DNA of 64,000 nt, from positions 102,626,855-102,690,854 of the forward strand of contig CM051458.1 in NCBI GenBank assembly GCA_028274465.1. Direction: 5' to 3'. Shown here in pieces: positions 9,294-19,311 of the stretch (the first letter of the stretch is position 1; every line of letters begins with the position of its first letter). This DNA comes from Plantago ovata (lineage: Eukaryota; Streptophyta; Magnoliopsida; Lamiales; Plantaginaceae). Position numbers and translations under genes: made by a program. The notes beneath the pieces are model-generated. The model was given only the letters and a program-made list of their open reading frames with translations. It did no database searches and had not been told where the DNA came from.

Positions 9294-10545
9294 ACTATAA
9301 GAAAACAGTCAAATAGAGACGGATGAGAATGGGAGAGGACCGATCTAGTTGGCGATGGATTGGAAAATTTAACGACGGATGGTCATCTAGCGACGGATTA
9401 ATCCATTCGTCTCTCTATAGCGACGTACGAATTCATCCGACGCTAAATTAGTGACAAATGAATCCATCCGTCTCTCTGTTCCGTTGACTGTGAATGAAAA
9501 AAGAAAAAATAAAATATTTTAATTCAGAATATCCGTGATATTAAAAAAAAAAAAAAAAAAAAAAACCGGATAAGACCAGATACCATCGTCATCTTCTCCC
9601 CCATTCTATTCAACCCCAAATCAGAAAAATCCTAATCCCCATTTCCACCACCCCTCTGCCCCACCACCGCAGCCGCGCCACCTAGCTTCGATCCAGAATC
9701 CGGTAAGCTATTTGTCTAGTCTTATCCCTCTTATCTTCTTTCCTCTTCTTTTCTAATCTCTATCTTCTCCCAGATCTGCCTCATCCTTTATGTCTCCCCT
9801 GCTTCTAACTTGTTGAATCTAGAAATTAAGGTGAGGTTTTGTGTTTTATGCAGGAAATTGTTAATGACTATGTGATTTATCCCATTTGACTAATATTTTA
9901 TATTTTACCATCTGGGTTCTTTCTTTCTTTTTCACAGGTTCTTACTTGCATGTTATTCTACTTCAAACGTGGTTAGTTGTGTATTTTAAGTTTTAACTGT
10001 GCATTAATCAATGATCTCTTGCTGGAAATTATACTTGATAGTGATTTGTTCTTGTTTGTTTTGTAGAATCATTTCGAAGATCCTGTTACCTGTTCTTGAC
10101 TTCCTACAATCTTTGTTTTTTCTCTCTTATTTTAATTTCATGTAATATTATACGGTGGTTGTACCTAAGTATTGAATTGTATTTGTACATGGCAATTAAT
10201 GAATGAATTTTACAAGTACTATGTTGTATATTTCTTGTATATTACTGTATCTCAATCTAATATTTACTTCTTTGTAAATTCAAATAACTTATAAATACTT
10301 ATTGATTCATTTTCGTTTACTTTATTGAATGAATATTAATATTACAATTTTAATTTTATAATTTCTATTCCATTTTTCTATTGAAATCTGGAATGGAGAT
10401 TATTATTTTTTTTTTTATAATTAAAACTGTAAAACATAGTGACGAATAAGCTTATCCCTCGCTATGCTTCAACCAGTGTTACTGGAGCCACGTGTCCCAA
10501 CATTTAGAGACGGATGAGGTTATCTGTCACTAAATTCAGATTTGA
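9294..10545. mobile_element. CACTA-type (En/Spm) element, left end plus interior; right end not found
   Basis: The left terminus CACTATAAGAAAA is at 9294-9306. It is followed by clustered direct and inverted subterminal copies of a GCGACGGAT/GAGACGGAT motif (9320-9475). Similar motifs recur at 10439-10530 (TAGTGACGAATAAGC, TTAGAGACGGATGAGG), as at the opposite end. Between them is a 20-odd A run, a pyrimidine-rich leader-like segment with an exon-type donor (CCGGTAAGCT, 9700), and acceptor-like TTTTTCACAG (9929-9938). That looks like a spliced non-coding or captured exon. No transposase ORF is present. An exact CACTA right terminus was not identified. Confidence 0.55.
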
Positions 10546-11092
10546 ATTTTTATGTGTTAATTGTTCTTACGATTAGCTAATTAACCGTCAGATTTGGAGT
10601 AGTTGAAGCCGCCAACTTCTTAGCCGGTTGTTTCGTGTAGCTATTGCTAAGACCGCCTGCACCGGTGGCGGCGTGGGTGCACGGCGTCGGACGCCGCGGC
10701 ATCCCGCCGCACCGGTGCAGGGACGCCGGGGCAACAACCCCGGCGTCGATCTGTTGAATACACCGCGTCGTGTGTATTAACAGAGCGAGAAATTGAGGGG
10801 CTGCCACTTGGGAGCCCCTCAATGGTCCCTTTTTATTTTTATTTTTGTTTTTTTTTCCTTTATTTGCTTTTATACTCCAACGGACAAAAACGGCTATAAC
10901 TCGAAAAATAAAAATGCAAAAAATAAATAAAAATCACCAACAACTCTATTTTTTCGAGATCTATAAATAGAGACCAATTTCGGCTATGTTTGGAGCACCC
11001 CATCTCCAGCTCCCATTTCTCTCTTAATTAAACTCAAAATACACTCTTAACATCAAAACCCCTCTTAACCCTCCATTTTTTTGTCCGGTGAG

Positions 11093-12349
11093 ATGGAGTT
11101 TAACGGTCAGCTTTACACTCGTGAAACTCTTGCATATATGAAGGAATATGAGAAAGAGTTGTACGCAGAGCTCATGAGCCAACTTCGCAAACCGTTGTTG
11201 AACTCTACCTCACCGAATGTCGTTCGCCCTTTGTTTCAAAATGAGCCCGAAGAGCCAAACACCCAAAATTTCCCATCTCCTCAGTCTCAGATACCGGGAA
11301 TGTTCTCCCAAACTCCTGAGTTCGTTGCAGAGACTCAGCCCCAAAATCAGCCAAAGCCAACGGGTCGTAGCCGAAAAGGGAAGGAGGCCGCCAGTGCTGA
11401 TGCGACAAACGCCAAGGCGACACCACGGAACGTGCAATGGACCGAGAAGGAAGATTTGGTTCTCCTTCGTTGCTATATGGATGTTTGCTCAGATCCTATC
11501 ATCGGTACGAACCAGAGGTATGCTACTTTATTCAAAAAGGTTCATGAAATGTATGAGGAGGCTAGGGCGGACGGGTTGCACGCCGGACTTATCCACCGCA
11601 CTCCAGATTCAATGCGCAAAAGAGTCGACCATATGAAGAAGGAAATTAATAATTGGCTTGGCTGTTATGAGAGGGCTGTGAGTGCAGTTGGCCAGCGTAG
11701 TGGATTCAACAACGACGATGTGATCAACACGGCTCAAGAATTTCACAAGGAAAACACACTGTACAGCTCTGGTTTTCATCTGTTTAAACAGTGGGATGTT
11801 GTGAAGTCGTACCCGATGTATGAAATGTACTTGAATTGGGAGACTCACTTGAAGAAGAAGCAAGATCCAAACAATGTCACTGTGGATGTTGATGTAGATG
11901 GGGATGAACGAATGGAGTCAACGGGAGGTGGCAGTAGTGGGACGAAGCGATACCACTTAGTTGATGACAGTGTCTCGAGTCCGAAACGCCCTATGGGTCG
12001 GGACAAGGCGAAAAAGATGGCACAAGGTGGAAGTTCTTGCAACTCCGCAATGGAGACGATAGGTGAGGGATGGGTGCAATTCAATGGTAATTATCCCCAA
12101 TCTCTTGAGTATGAAAGACAGAGGATTGAGTGGGACAAGGAAGCTCATAACAGCAGGCTCGCCTTTGAAAGGGAGAAGGAGGAAAAGAGGGAGGCCAGGA
12201 AACTGAAGGACCAGTACTTGAAAGAGGAGAAGTTGAGGAATGAGCGGATGAAATTCTTGATGGATCTGTTGCCTCACTACGATAATTTGAATGCCGAGCA
12301 GAGAGCAGTGGCAGATGCACGTAGAGCCGAATTGTTTCCGAACAATTGA
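11093..12349 (+). CDS. PIF/Harbinger ORF1, Myb/SANT-like DNA-binding protein
   Basis: The ATG at 11093 gives 418 residues; the frame stays open a little upstream but without an ATG. Residues about 110-200 form a trihelix/SANT-like domain beginning VQWTEKEDLVLLRCYMDV. Residues about 335-405 are a highly charged, Lys/Glu/Arg-rich helix (REKEEKREARKLKDQYLKEE) that should form a coiled coil. This layout is that of the plant PIF-family ORF1 proteins, often annotated in hosts as glutathione S-transferase T3-like or NAM-associated. In the PIF/Pong system ORF1 binds the element ends and helps the transposase enter the nucleus. It is intact, 515 bp upstream of the transposase and inside the same terminal repeats. 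Confidence 0.88.
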   Translation: MEFNGQLYTRETLAYMKEYEKELYAELMSQLRKPLLNSTSPNVVRPLFQNEPEEPNTQNFPSPQSQIPGMFSQTPEFVAETQPQNQPKPTGRSRKGKEAASADATNAKATPRNVQWTEKEDLVLLRCYMDVCSDPIIGTNQRYATLFKKVHEMYEEARADGLHAGLIHRTPDSMRKRVDHMKKEINNWLGCYERAVSAVGQRSGFNNDDVINTAQEFHKENTLYSSGFHLFKQWDVVKSYPMYEMYLNWETHLKKKQDPNNVTVDVDVDGDERMESTGGGSSGTKRYHLVDDSVSSPKRPMGRDKAKKMAQGGSSCNSAMETIGEGWVQFNGNYPQSLEYERQRIEWDKEAHNSRLAFEREKEEKREARKLKDQYLKEEKLRNERMKFLMDLLPHYDNLNAEQRAVADARRAELFPNN

Positions 12350-12863
12350 ATGGTGAAACTTGTTTAAGTGTGTTTGTTAAGTGTTTAAGTGTGTTTGTTT
12401 AGGCGTTTAAGTGTGGCGTGTTTGTACTTTAATTTTCGCATTGTGTTATTTTACATTCGTAAGTGTGACTTGTTTGTATTTTCATTTCCCATGTATCCGT
12501 TGTAATGAAATGAATTTGCTTTGAATTTGAATTTGTCAGGAATCAAAAGTTTACTTTTAGTCAAACAACTTTTTAATTTGCTTTGTCAGGAATCAGAACT
12601 TTACTTTGTCAGATATCATGAATTTGAATTCGTCAGGAATCATAACACTACTTGAGGCATCCTATGCAATCTGACTCAGCCATGACTAAGCATGTTATCT
12701 TATCTTTTGAAATCTTATCTCCAAAAATCTTATCTCCAAAAATCTTATCTTCAAAAATCTTATCATATCCGAGGCAATGTGTCTCATCCATGTCTATATA
12801 ATGCAACTCTGGAACTTAATTTAGATACACCAACCTCTTCCACTTCTTAAGTTTAAAAGAATC
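12350..12863. other. Spacer between transposon ORFs
   Basis: No gene. It contains short direct repeats of AAATCTTATCTCCAAA (12708-12765) and a TATATAATGCAACTC box (12795-12810), which is a plausible TATA element for the transposase ORF. Confidence 0.45.
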
Positions 12864-14245
12864 ATGTCATCAAGCTCTTCATCATCAAGCTCGTCATCGT
12901 CTGATGAAAGTTTGAATTTTGCATCCTCCTTTGCATATTCTTCCTCTGCCTCTTCCTCGAATACCTTCAAACAAGCTCAAAAGTTCATAATGAACAACAT
13001 ACCCCATATGATGCACTCCATCCAACAACATCAACAACAAGAACAACCAAAAAACACTTCAAAGAAGAAGCGAAAATATATTGACAGGGAAAGAGTTTCA
13101 CGTGCCGTGCTACTCGAGCGTGATTACTTTGGTCAGGTCGCTCCTTATGCAGATAAGTTCCGACGCAGATACAGAATGCGTAGGGCCTTGTTTGAACGAG
13201 TAGTTGCTGGTGTTGTGCATCAAGATGATTACTTTGTCTGCAAGCTAGATGCTGCTGGCCGTCAGGGGTTATCCACACTCCAAAAATGTACCGCAGCCAT
13301 TCGAATGCTAGCTTATGGGTGTTGTGCTGACTCGGTTGATGAGTATTGTCGCCTTGGTGAAAGTACGGCTTTGAAATGTCTCTCGCGTTTTTGTGACGCT
13401 GTGGTTGCAGAGTTTGGCGCAACCTACATGAGGAGGGCCAATGAAGATGACTTACGGCGACTTCTAGCAATCAACAAGGCAAGAGGCTTTCCGGGAATGA
13501 TTGGGAGTATCGACTGTATGCATTGGATTTGGAAGAATTGTCCGACGGCGTGGCACGGTCAATTCCAAGGGAAATGTGGAAGTCCTACCCTTGTGTTAGA
13601 AGCTGTGGCATCCCAAGACACTTGGATATGGCATTCATTCTTTGGAGTTTCCGGAAAATTCAATGACTTATCAATCGTGCAGCGTTCACCAGTGTTCGAG
13701 GATCTTCTCAACGGCACTGCACCTCCTGTGGAATTACGGTGAATGGCCATCAATACAGCATGCCGTACTACCTAACTGACGGCATCTATCCAGCATGGGC
13801 TACGTTTGTGAGTGCCATCCCCAATCCCATAACTCATAAAGAATCAAAGTTCTCTCAGCTCCAGGAGTCTTGTCGTAAGGATGTGGAACGGGCTTTTGGA
13901 GTTATGCAAGCACGGTTTGCAATAATACGAAACCCGGCTCTTGCTCACAACAAGTCCACACTCCGTAAGATCATGGATTGCTGCATCACACTCCACAATA
14001 TGATAGTTGAGGATGAACGCCACACATACAAAAACTATGAAAGTGAAATGGAAAGCCTGAGGAAAGAGTTTGAGGACGACACAAGGTCTTACGTTGAGGA
14101 TTTCGATCGTGGAATTCATATTCGAAGGACGACATCAACAATAAACTCTCTGAATGAGTACATGAATATTAACCGACAGATGCATAGCATCAACACGCAT
14201 GAACGACTAACTTCAGACCTCATGGAACATATCTGGAGGTGTTAG
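12864..14245 (+). pseudogene. PIF/Harbinger DDE transposase (HARBI1-like), one frameshift
   Basis: Starts at ATG 12864 with a serine-rich N-terminus and is open to the stop at 13740-13742. The continuation lies in another frame, entering near 13737 and ending at 14245. A single missing base at about 13725-13740 explains this. Together the parts would be some 460 residues, normal for the family. Catalytic residues are visible: first Asp in GSIDCMHW, second Asp in GKFNDLSIVQRS, Glu in ERAFGVMQARFAI. The break lies between the second and third catalytic residues, so neither piece alone is active. It acts on the element ends, with TAA as target. Confidence 0.88.
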
Positions 14246-14639
14246 TGATTGATTGTGCGAGCTTCATCAATCGTGTGTCTTATTTGTTTTAAGTTTCATG
14301 CATTTTATGTTTGTGTGTTGTGTGGTTGTTGCATCTCAATTCGTTAGATTTGTGTTTTAAATTTGATGTGAACTCGTTCTATAATGAGTATGATTCTGTG
14401 TTATGTGTTTAAATTTGATGTAAGTTATTTCAAATAAACTATTAAATATATTTTGTTTTAATTTTAGTTCATCTTATCATAATATAATTATCAAAAAAAA
14501 AAAAAAATTAAAAAAAAAAAAAAACACCATGCCGCGGCATCGTGGCCACCAATGCAGAAACAAGCCACGATGCCGCGGTATGGAGGCAAAATAGTGCATG
14601 GTGCCATGGCATGGGACGGCACCAATGCTGGTGGTCTAA

Positions 14640-15068
14640 AGGCAACTCTTTTTAATTTTCCTGCTTAATTTTCCGCTGCAATATTCTCCGTTCTTCAATT
14701 CTCCGGAATACTTAGAATACCGCAAATCCGGTATTCATAAAAATCTACCTCACGCACCCCCTAAATCAAAATGGCCTAGACAATAGAACAAAACACAAAA
14801 TCCGAATAGTGTCAAACTGATGATAATGATATAGCATGGATGCACGTTTTCTTTAGTACGTAAGAATTAAGGTTACAAATTTTGACAAAATTCAAAGGGA
14901 AGCTAGTATGATAAATAATTACAAATGTTCGCCTTAGGTGTACGAAAAAGACATCCTTCTTCTACTTGACATGAGTTTTTTTTATGTTGGATTAGCTAAC
15001 ATTTTAACATCTAATGACTTATTAGAATCCAAATATTCAAATGAAAATTTTATAATTATAATAACTAT
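14640..15068. other. Intergenic, no gene seen
   Basis: Ordinary AT-rich DNA after the Harbinger element; short ORFs here are not convincing. Confidence 0.5.
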
Positions 15069-15070
15069 TA

Positions 15071-15324
15071 CTTCCTCCGGTAACTTTGAAGAAGCCCATT
15101 TCGTTTTGTTAACTTTTTTTATGTCCGGTTTGAGTTCAAATTAATCATACTTCTTTGTGAGAAAAGTATTTTTAAAAATTATATATGAAATATAAGAAGT
15201 GTGCTTTCATAATATAATTTTTAAAATTATTTTTTTCTTAATGAATTATAATTAATTTAAGCTCAAACTGGATATAAAAAAATCAATAAAAAGAATTGGG
15301 GTTCTTCAAAGTGACGAGAGGAAC
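15071..15324. mobile_element. Stowaway-type MITE
   Basis: Termini CTTCCTCCGGTAACTTTGAA and, from the right, GTTCCTCTCGTCACTTTGAA, flanked by TA (15069-15070, 15325-15326). The interior shares GTTTTGTTAAC and a TTTGAGTTCAAATTAATCAT-like tract with the element at 54662-54914, so both are one family. Confidence 0.75.
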
Positions 15325-15326
15325 TA

Positions 15327-16503
15327 CTATTATTTATTTTACATGAGGAAAATTAAAACCATGCCAAGACCCGTCAAACCCACGAGTTACGAACTAAGGT
15401 CCAGATTCATCTAGAATTTTTTTTATTGAACTTATATGAACTAAATAAAAGTTATTTATAATATCAATTTTAAATAAATAAATATGAAATTAATAGATAA
15501 TATGATGATTTTAAGCGAATGAAGGTCTTGTTGACTCATTTGTTGTGGTTTTTAAGAGATGATATGATGGTTTTAAGAAGTTACATTATGATTTTAAGAT
15601 GGTTTGTTATAGTGTTAAGCGACAATTTAAAATTATTCATAAAGATAACAAATACTAAACAAGTCTAAAAATTTGAAAATTATCATTGAAAGATCAATGA
15701 ACAAGTTTACAAGAAGTTAATCGAAACATTTAGTCATTACAATATTGAAGCATTCGATGCTTTTTTCAAATAATTTGTTGGAGAACTTCTTATTCTTGCA
15801 TTTTCTTCATCAAACTCGATTGACATTATCAACACCTATTTGAAATTATAAGTTGTGTAAAACTATAGAAGTAGAGGTAGAATAAAATTATATTTGACCG
15901 TTTAAAAAATAAAAAAATAAATAAAAATCCCTCCGATTTGTACACATATTAAAAGTTTGAGGGAGTATCTCATATGACTATATGAGCAAGGTGTGAAAAG
16001 GTCATGAAATCAAAATATATAGTACTAAATAGCTTTCTTCCGTTAATCCCTTAATAAGACATTTCTCAAATGACCCAATTCTAATACTAATAGTTCTTTT
16101 TTTTTTTTTGTCAAATTCTAATACTAATGGTTAGTCATACATTTTAACTTATATTTTAACTTATTTTTGAATGAGTTATTTTAGATGAAGCAACTTACCA
16201 ACTCATTTATATTTATATGAGCTATTAAATTAGAATAAGTATTTATGCATCACACTTATTTAATTCGGTCAAATTTTTAAATTAGATTGCGGACAATCTC
16301 TTATGAAAAAAAAATGCATTATGTCATGTGGAGAATTCAAAGACCGTTTGGTAGAATTAACATACATATGTAGAAATCTCGTTGAAAGGATTTTTTATTT
16401 TTTTTTAATAATAATTGATAAGGTGACAAATAAAGGTTAGTGTACGTGTGAAATTTGATTTGCAACATCAAATGAAATTAAACTTCTAGAAATTGAATAT
16501 TAA
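15327..16503. other. Intergenic, no gene seen
   Basis: AT-rich DNA without a supported gene. A lone GAGGGAGTA at about 15959 may be one end of another decayed Stowaway element. Confidence 0.5.
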
Positions 16504-16505
16504 TA

Positions 16506-16767
16506 CTACCTTCGTCTCACAAAACTTTACCCACTTTATATTTGTAGGTGTACCACAAAACTTTACCCATTTACTTAAACGTAAGCTACCCCACACATTA
16601 AAAACATTATTTTGTACACTATATTACAACTTTGTCACTACTTTATACTTTAACAACTCTATTTCAATTAAAATATTAACATACCCCACTAACTTTATAC
16701 TACTTTATTGTTTCTTCTTAAACTGCGCTCTAACCCTAGTGGGTAATGTTTTGTGAGACGGAGGGAG
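16506..16767. mobile_element. Stowaway-type MITE
   Basis: 262 bp; left CTACCTTCGTCTCACAAAAC, right (complement) CTCCCTCCGTCTCACAAAAC, flanked by TA at 16504-16505 and 16768-16769. These are the classical Stowaway ends. The 87-residue ORF inside is incidental. Confidence 0.85.
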
Positions 16768-16769
16768 TA

Positions 16770-17773
16770 CTATGTTACGTTCGTGTATGTATCTAAGAAC
16801 ACATTATTTGAATATACTTCTAACTGGTATTAGTAATTAATTTAGTTCATTATATGGGTTGTTTGGAGAATGGAATATACTCGCTCGTAAATTAAATTGA
16901 TTGACTTAAAGCAATTATTGTTAGTTGTGACATTTGAACCGTCGGAGTTAGTTAATAATTAGTTTAACTCTGAGTTTCAAAAGTACTACTTACAATATAT
17001 AGCAGACAGTTTATATAGCCAATTGTATTACTATTTCACTATTATTACCAATTGTTTTACTTGATGAAGCTGTTCTTTATGGCTTCACTTCTCACAGTAG
17101 TACGCGATCTCGCCAATGGGGAATATATCACCGGATTCATATAATAAAATAAAAACAACTGGACAAAATCGCAAAAAGGTACTACCACTGTTATACTTGT
17201 ATTGAATTGAACGAAAATATTCCTATGGAATTTGTATATTTTTACGCGGTGATATAATTGGAAAGGTCATCATTCGTGATGAAGGATACATATCCTATAC
17301 TACAATGGAAACCACCGACCCTTTATATCATGAACCATGTGACCTGGTAATCCTATGAATGGTGGTACCTCTTTAATTTTACTCGGGTATGTTATCTACT
17401 TTTAGCAATTCAGTTCGCTTTAGATAAATTTATTTAGTTATTTTTTAGTATGTTATACTTCGTAGTACATAATTTTTTTAAATCAGTTCAATTCAATTAT
17501 GTTCATCTAAATATAACATCGTCTTGTTGTTGTTGTTGTTCAACTCCTTTTCATTTCTATTTTACCGTTTAGATAAGTTGTAAATAAACCATCATATTTT
17601 ACTTTTACATAATAAATTACGAACATGTAATTATCACGTAGTACCAACTGGTTTTGGTACTGTACCAGAACCGGTTGCTGCAGCCCTGTTTTGTTATAAA
17701 AAATATTGGAGTACTAGTGTTTGGAAGTTGTCGAGCTAAAAGTTGAAATTTGTTAGAAATTAGCATAAACACA
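16770..17773. other. Intergenic, no gene seen
   Basis: AT-rich. A short palindrome-like stretch GGTTTTGGTACTGTACCAG with flanking AACCGG lies around 17650-17675. Confidence 0.45.
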
Positions 17774-17775
17774 TA

Positions 17776-18035
17776 CTTCCTCCAATTTTAAATATTTGAA
17801 GTTTTAGAGAATTTGATAGATTTCAAATTATTTGAAGTTTTTAGCCTATAAACCCCTATTTTAGTAAAATGTAACTAGGTGAGATTTCCAATGAAGTATA
17901 TCTTCTTCTCTTTTTCTTTCTAATCTTTCAATTTAAATTCAATTAAATATTTTACTAATGTTTACAAATATAGGTCAATTACCCTTAATTTGTGTGAAAT
18001 GTGTCAAAACTTCAAATAAATAAAATTGGAGGAAG
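17776..18035. mobile_element. Stowaway-type MITE
   Basis: 260 bp; left CTTCCTCCAATTTTAAATAT and, from the right, CTTCCTCCAATTTTATTTAT, flanked by TA (17774-17775, 18036-18037). Confidence 0.85.
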
Positions 18036-18037
18036 TA

Positions 18038-19311
18038 TATATACTAATCCTAACATAATATGCTATGGTGGTCAAATAGAGTAGCTAGCATGAGCTGCGA
18101 TTGAAAAGCTTATACATAACACATGAACTCTTCTTGTTAATTCATTCAGGTCAGGATTCTAGTGGATCATCTGTATTCTGTAGTAATGGTATCTGTACAA
18201 CAGCTTTTATGAACATGGCTTGCTTGCTTAAAGTCATAAGCCCATCATCGAATGGCACTGAATCCCAACCACAACAGTATCATTATGTCCCATTTTTAAT
18301 TTAAAAAAAAAAGACACTTTTCGTATGGCAAGCACAGACATACTGCCTGCCCATTTTGTAAAACCTGCCAGCTTCATAACATAACATAACATATAATGTT
18401 ACATAACCGTTATCGTCACTAAAGCTGCCAGGTGGGGATGTGCTTCCGCCTTCATCTCAGGATTTTGGTTCGTCTCGCTTGGAATTTCTTGTTTTGTCGG
18501 AGTAATTACTACTCACTCCACTTTTAAATAAAAATAAGTGTCGTACTAAATTTTCAAGACGAAGTTATGATGTACTTCATCCACAAACTCTATCCAATTT
18601 CTATCTGAACTAAACTTAATTGATTTGAACTGAACTTATTTGAAGTATAGTAAATTTTAACTAAGCAAACCTGAACGGAACTTAATTTATTTATAGTAAA
18701 TTTTAACTAAGCAAACCTGAACGGAACTTAATTTATTTATCTGAACTGAACTTATAAATAACTGAAATTAAGGTGAAACGAACAGAGTCTATTTTATCAA
18801 AATATATTTGTTACTACGATCGTCTAACTTGATTTGTTCAGATAATAACTTCTCAAGAAACTTAATTTATGTTGGTGAAAAAGTTGTATAGAACGCATGA
18901 GATTCTAACAAGCTCAACTTCATTTCTATGCTTGCAATATCAGATTACAGAATACGCTTAAATTGAACAACACATATTATACAGAGAGTAGCGTTTTCCG
19001 TCACTGCCAATATAAGGTCAGGCTACAGCAACAAGAACATAGATAGAGACATCAAAAGGGAACGTTGTATCCTATGAACAACATTAAGCATAAATGGTAA
19101 ATTTTCACAATTGTACCACAGGTCCACGACGGATCTCGAGTATGAAAGAATCCAGCTTCGAGATGCTTGGAATTCGTTGGTAGAGCTCACCATGGGCAGA
19201 ATAATGCTATACAAAATCTTTTGCCTCCAGAACACTACCTTGTGAAAAAGAATAATTACTGTATTTGATCACCGTACTTGAGACAGGCACATCGGTTGAT
19301 AAATCTTATCG
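18038..19311. other. Intergenic and 3' region of the phosphatase gene
   Basis: No gene seen. A 46-bp direct duplication lies at 18646-18691 and 18692-18737 (unit begins TATAGTAAATTTTAACTAAG). The part from about 18900 to 19311 is probably the 3' UTR of the minus-strand phosphatase gene. Confidence 0.5.

Larger units (their letters stand above)
10651..14636 (+). mobile_element. PIF/Harbinger DNA transposon, almost complete
   Basis: 3986 bp bounded by TAA (10648-10650 and 14637-14639). The ends are imperfect inverted repeats: left GACCGCCTGCACCGGTGGCG and, from the right, GACCACCAGCATTGGTGCCG. GC-rich subterminal sequences at both ends form local palindromes (CCGCGGCATCG...CGATGCCGCGG on the right). 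It holds the two canonical genes in tandem, a Myb/SANT-like ORF and a HARBI1-type DDE transposase. The latter has one frameshift, so the copy is probably recently active but now disabled, unless the frameshift is a sequencing error. Confidence 0.9.

Noticed and set aside
11081-11092. Start of the Harbinger ORF1 at 11081
   Set aside because: The codon there is TTG; the first ATG in frame is at 11093, so the protein start was moved.
11205-12320. Several minus-strand ORFs opposite ORF1 and the transposase
   Set aside because: They are antisense to a well-supported coding region with no family features.
16493-16756. 87-residue ORF
   Set aside because: It lies entirely inside a Stowaway MITE.
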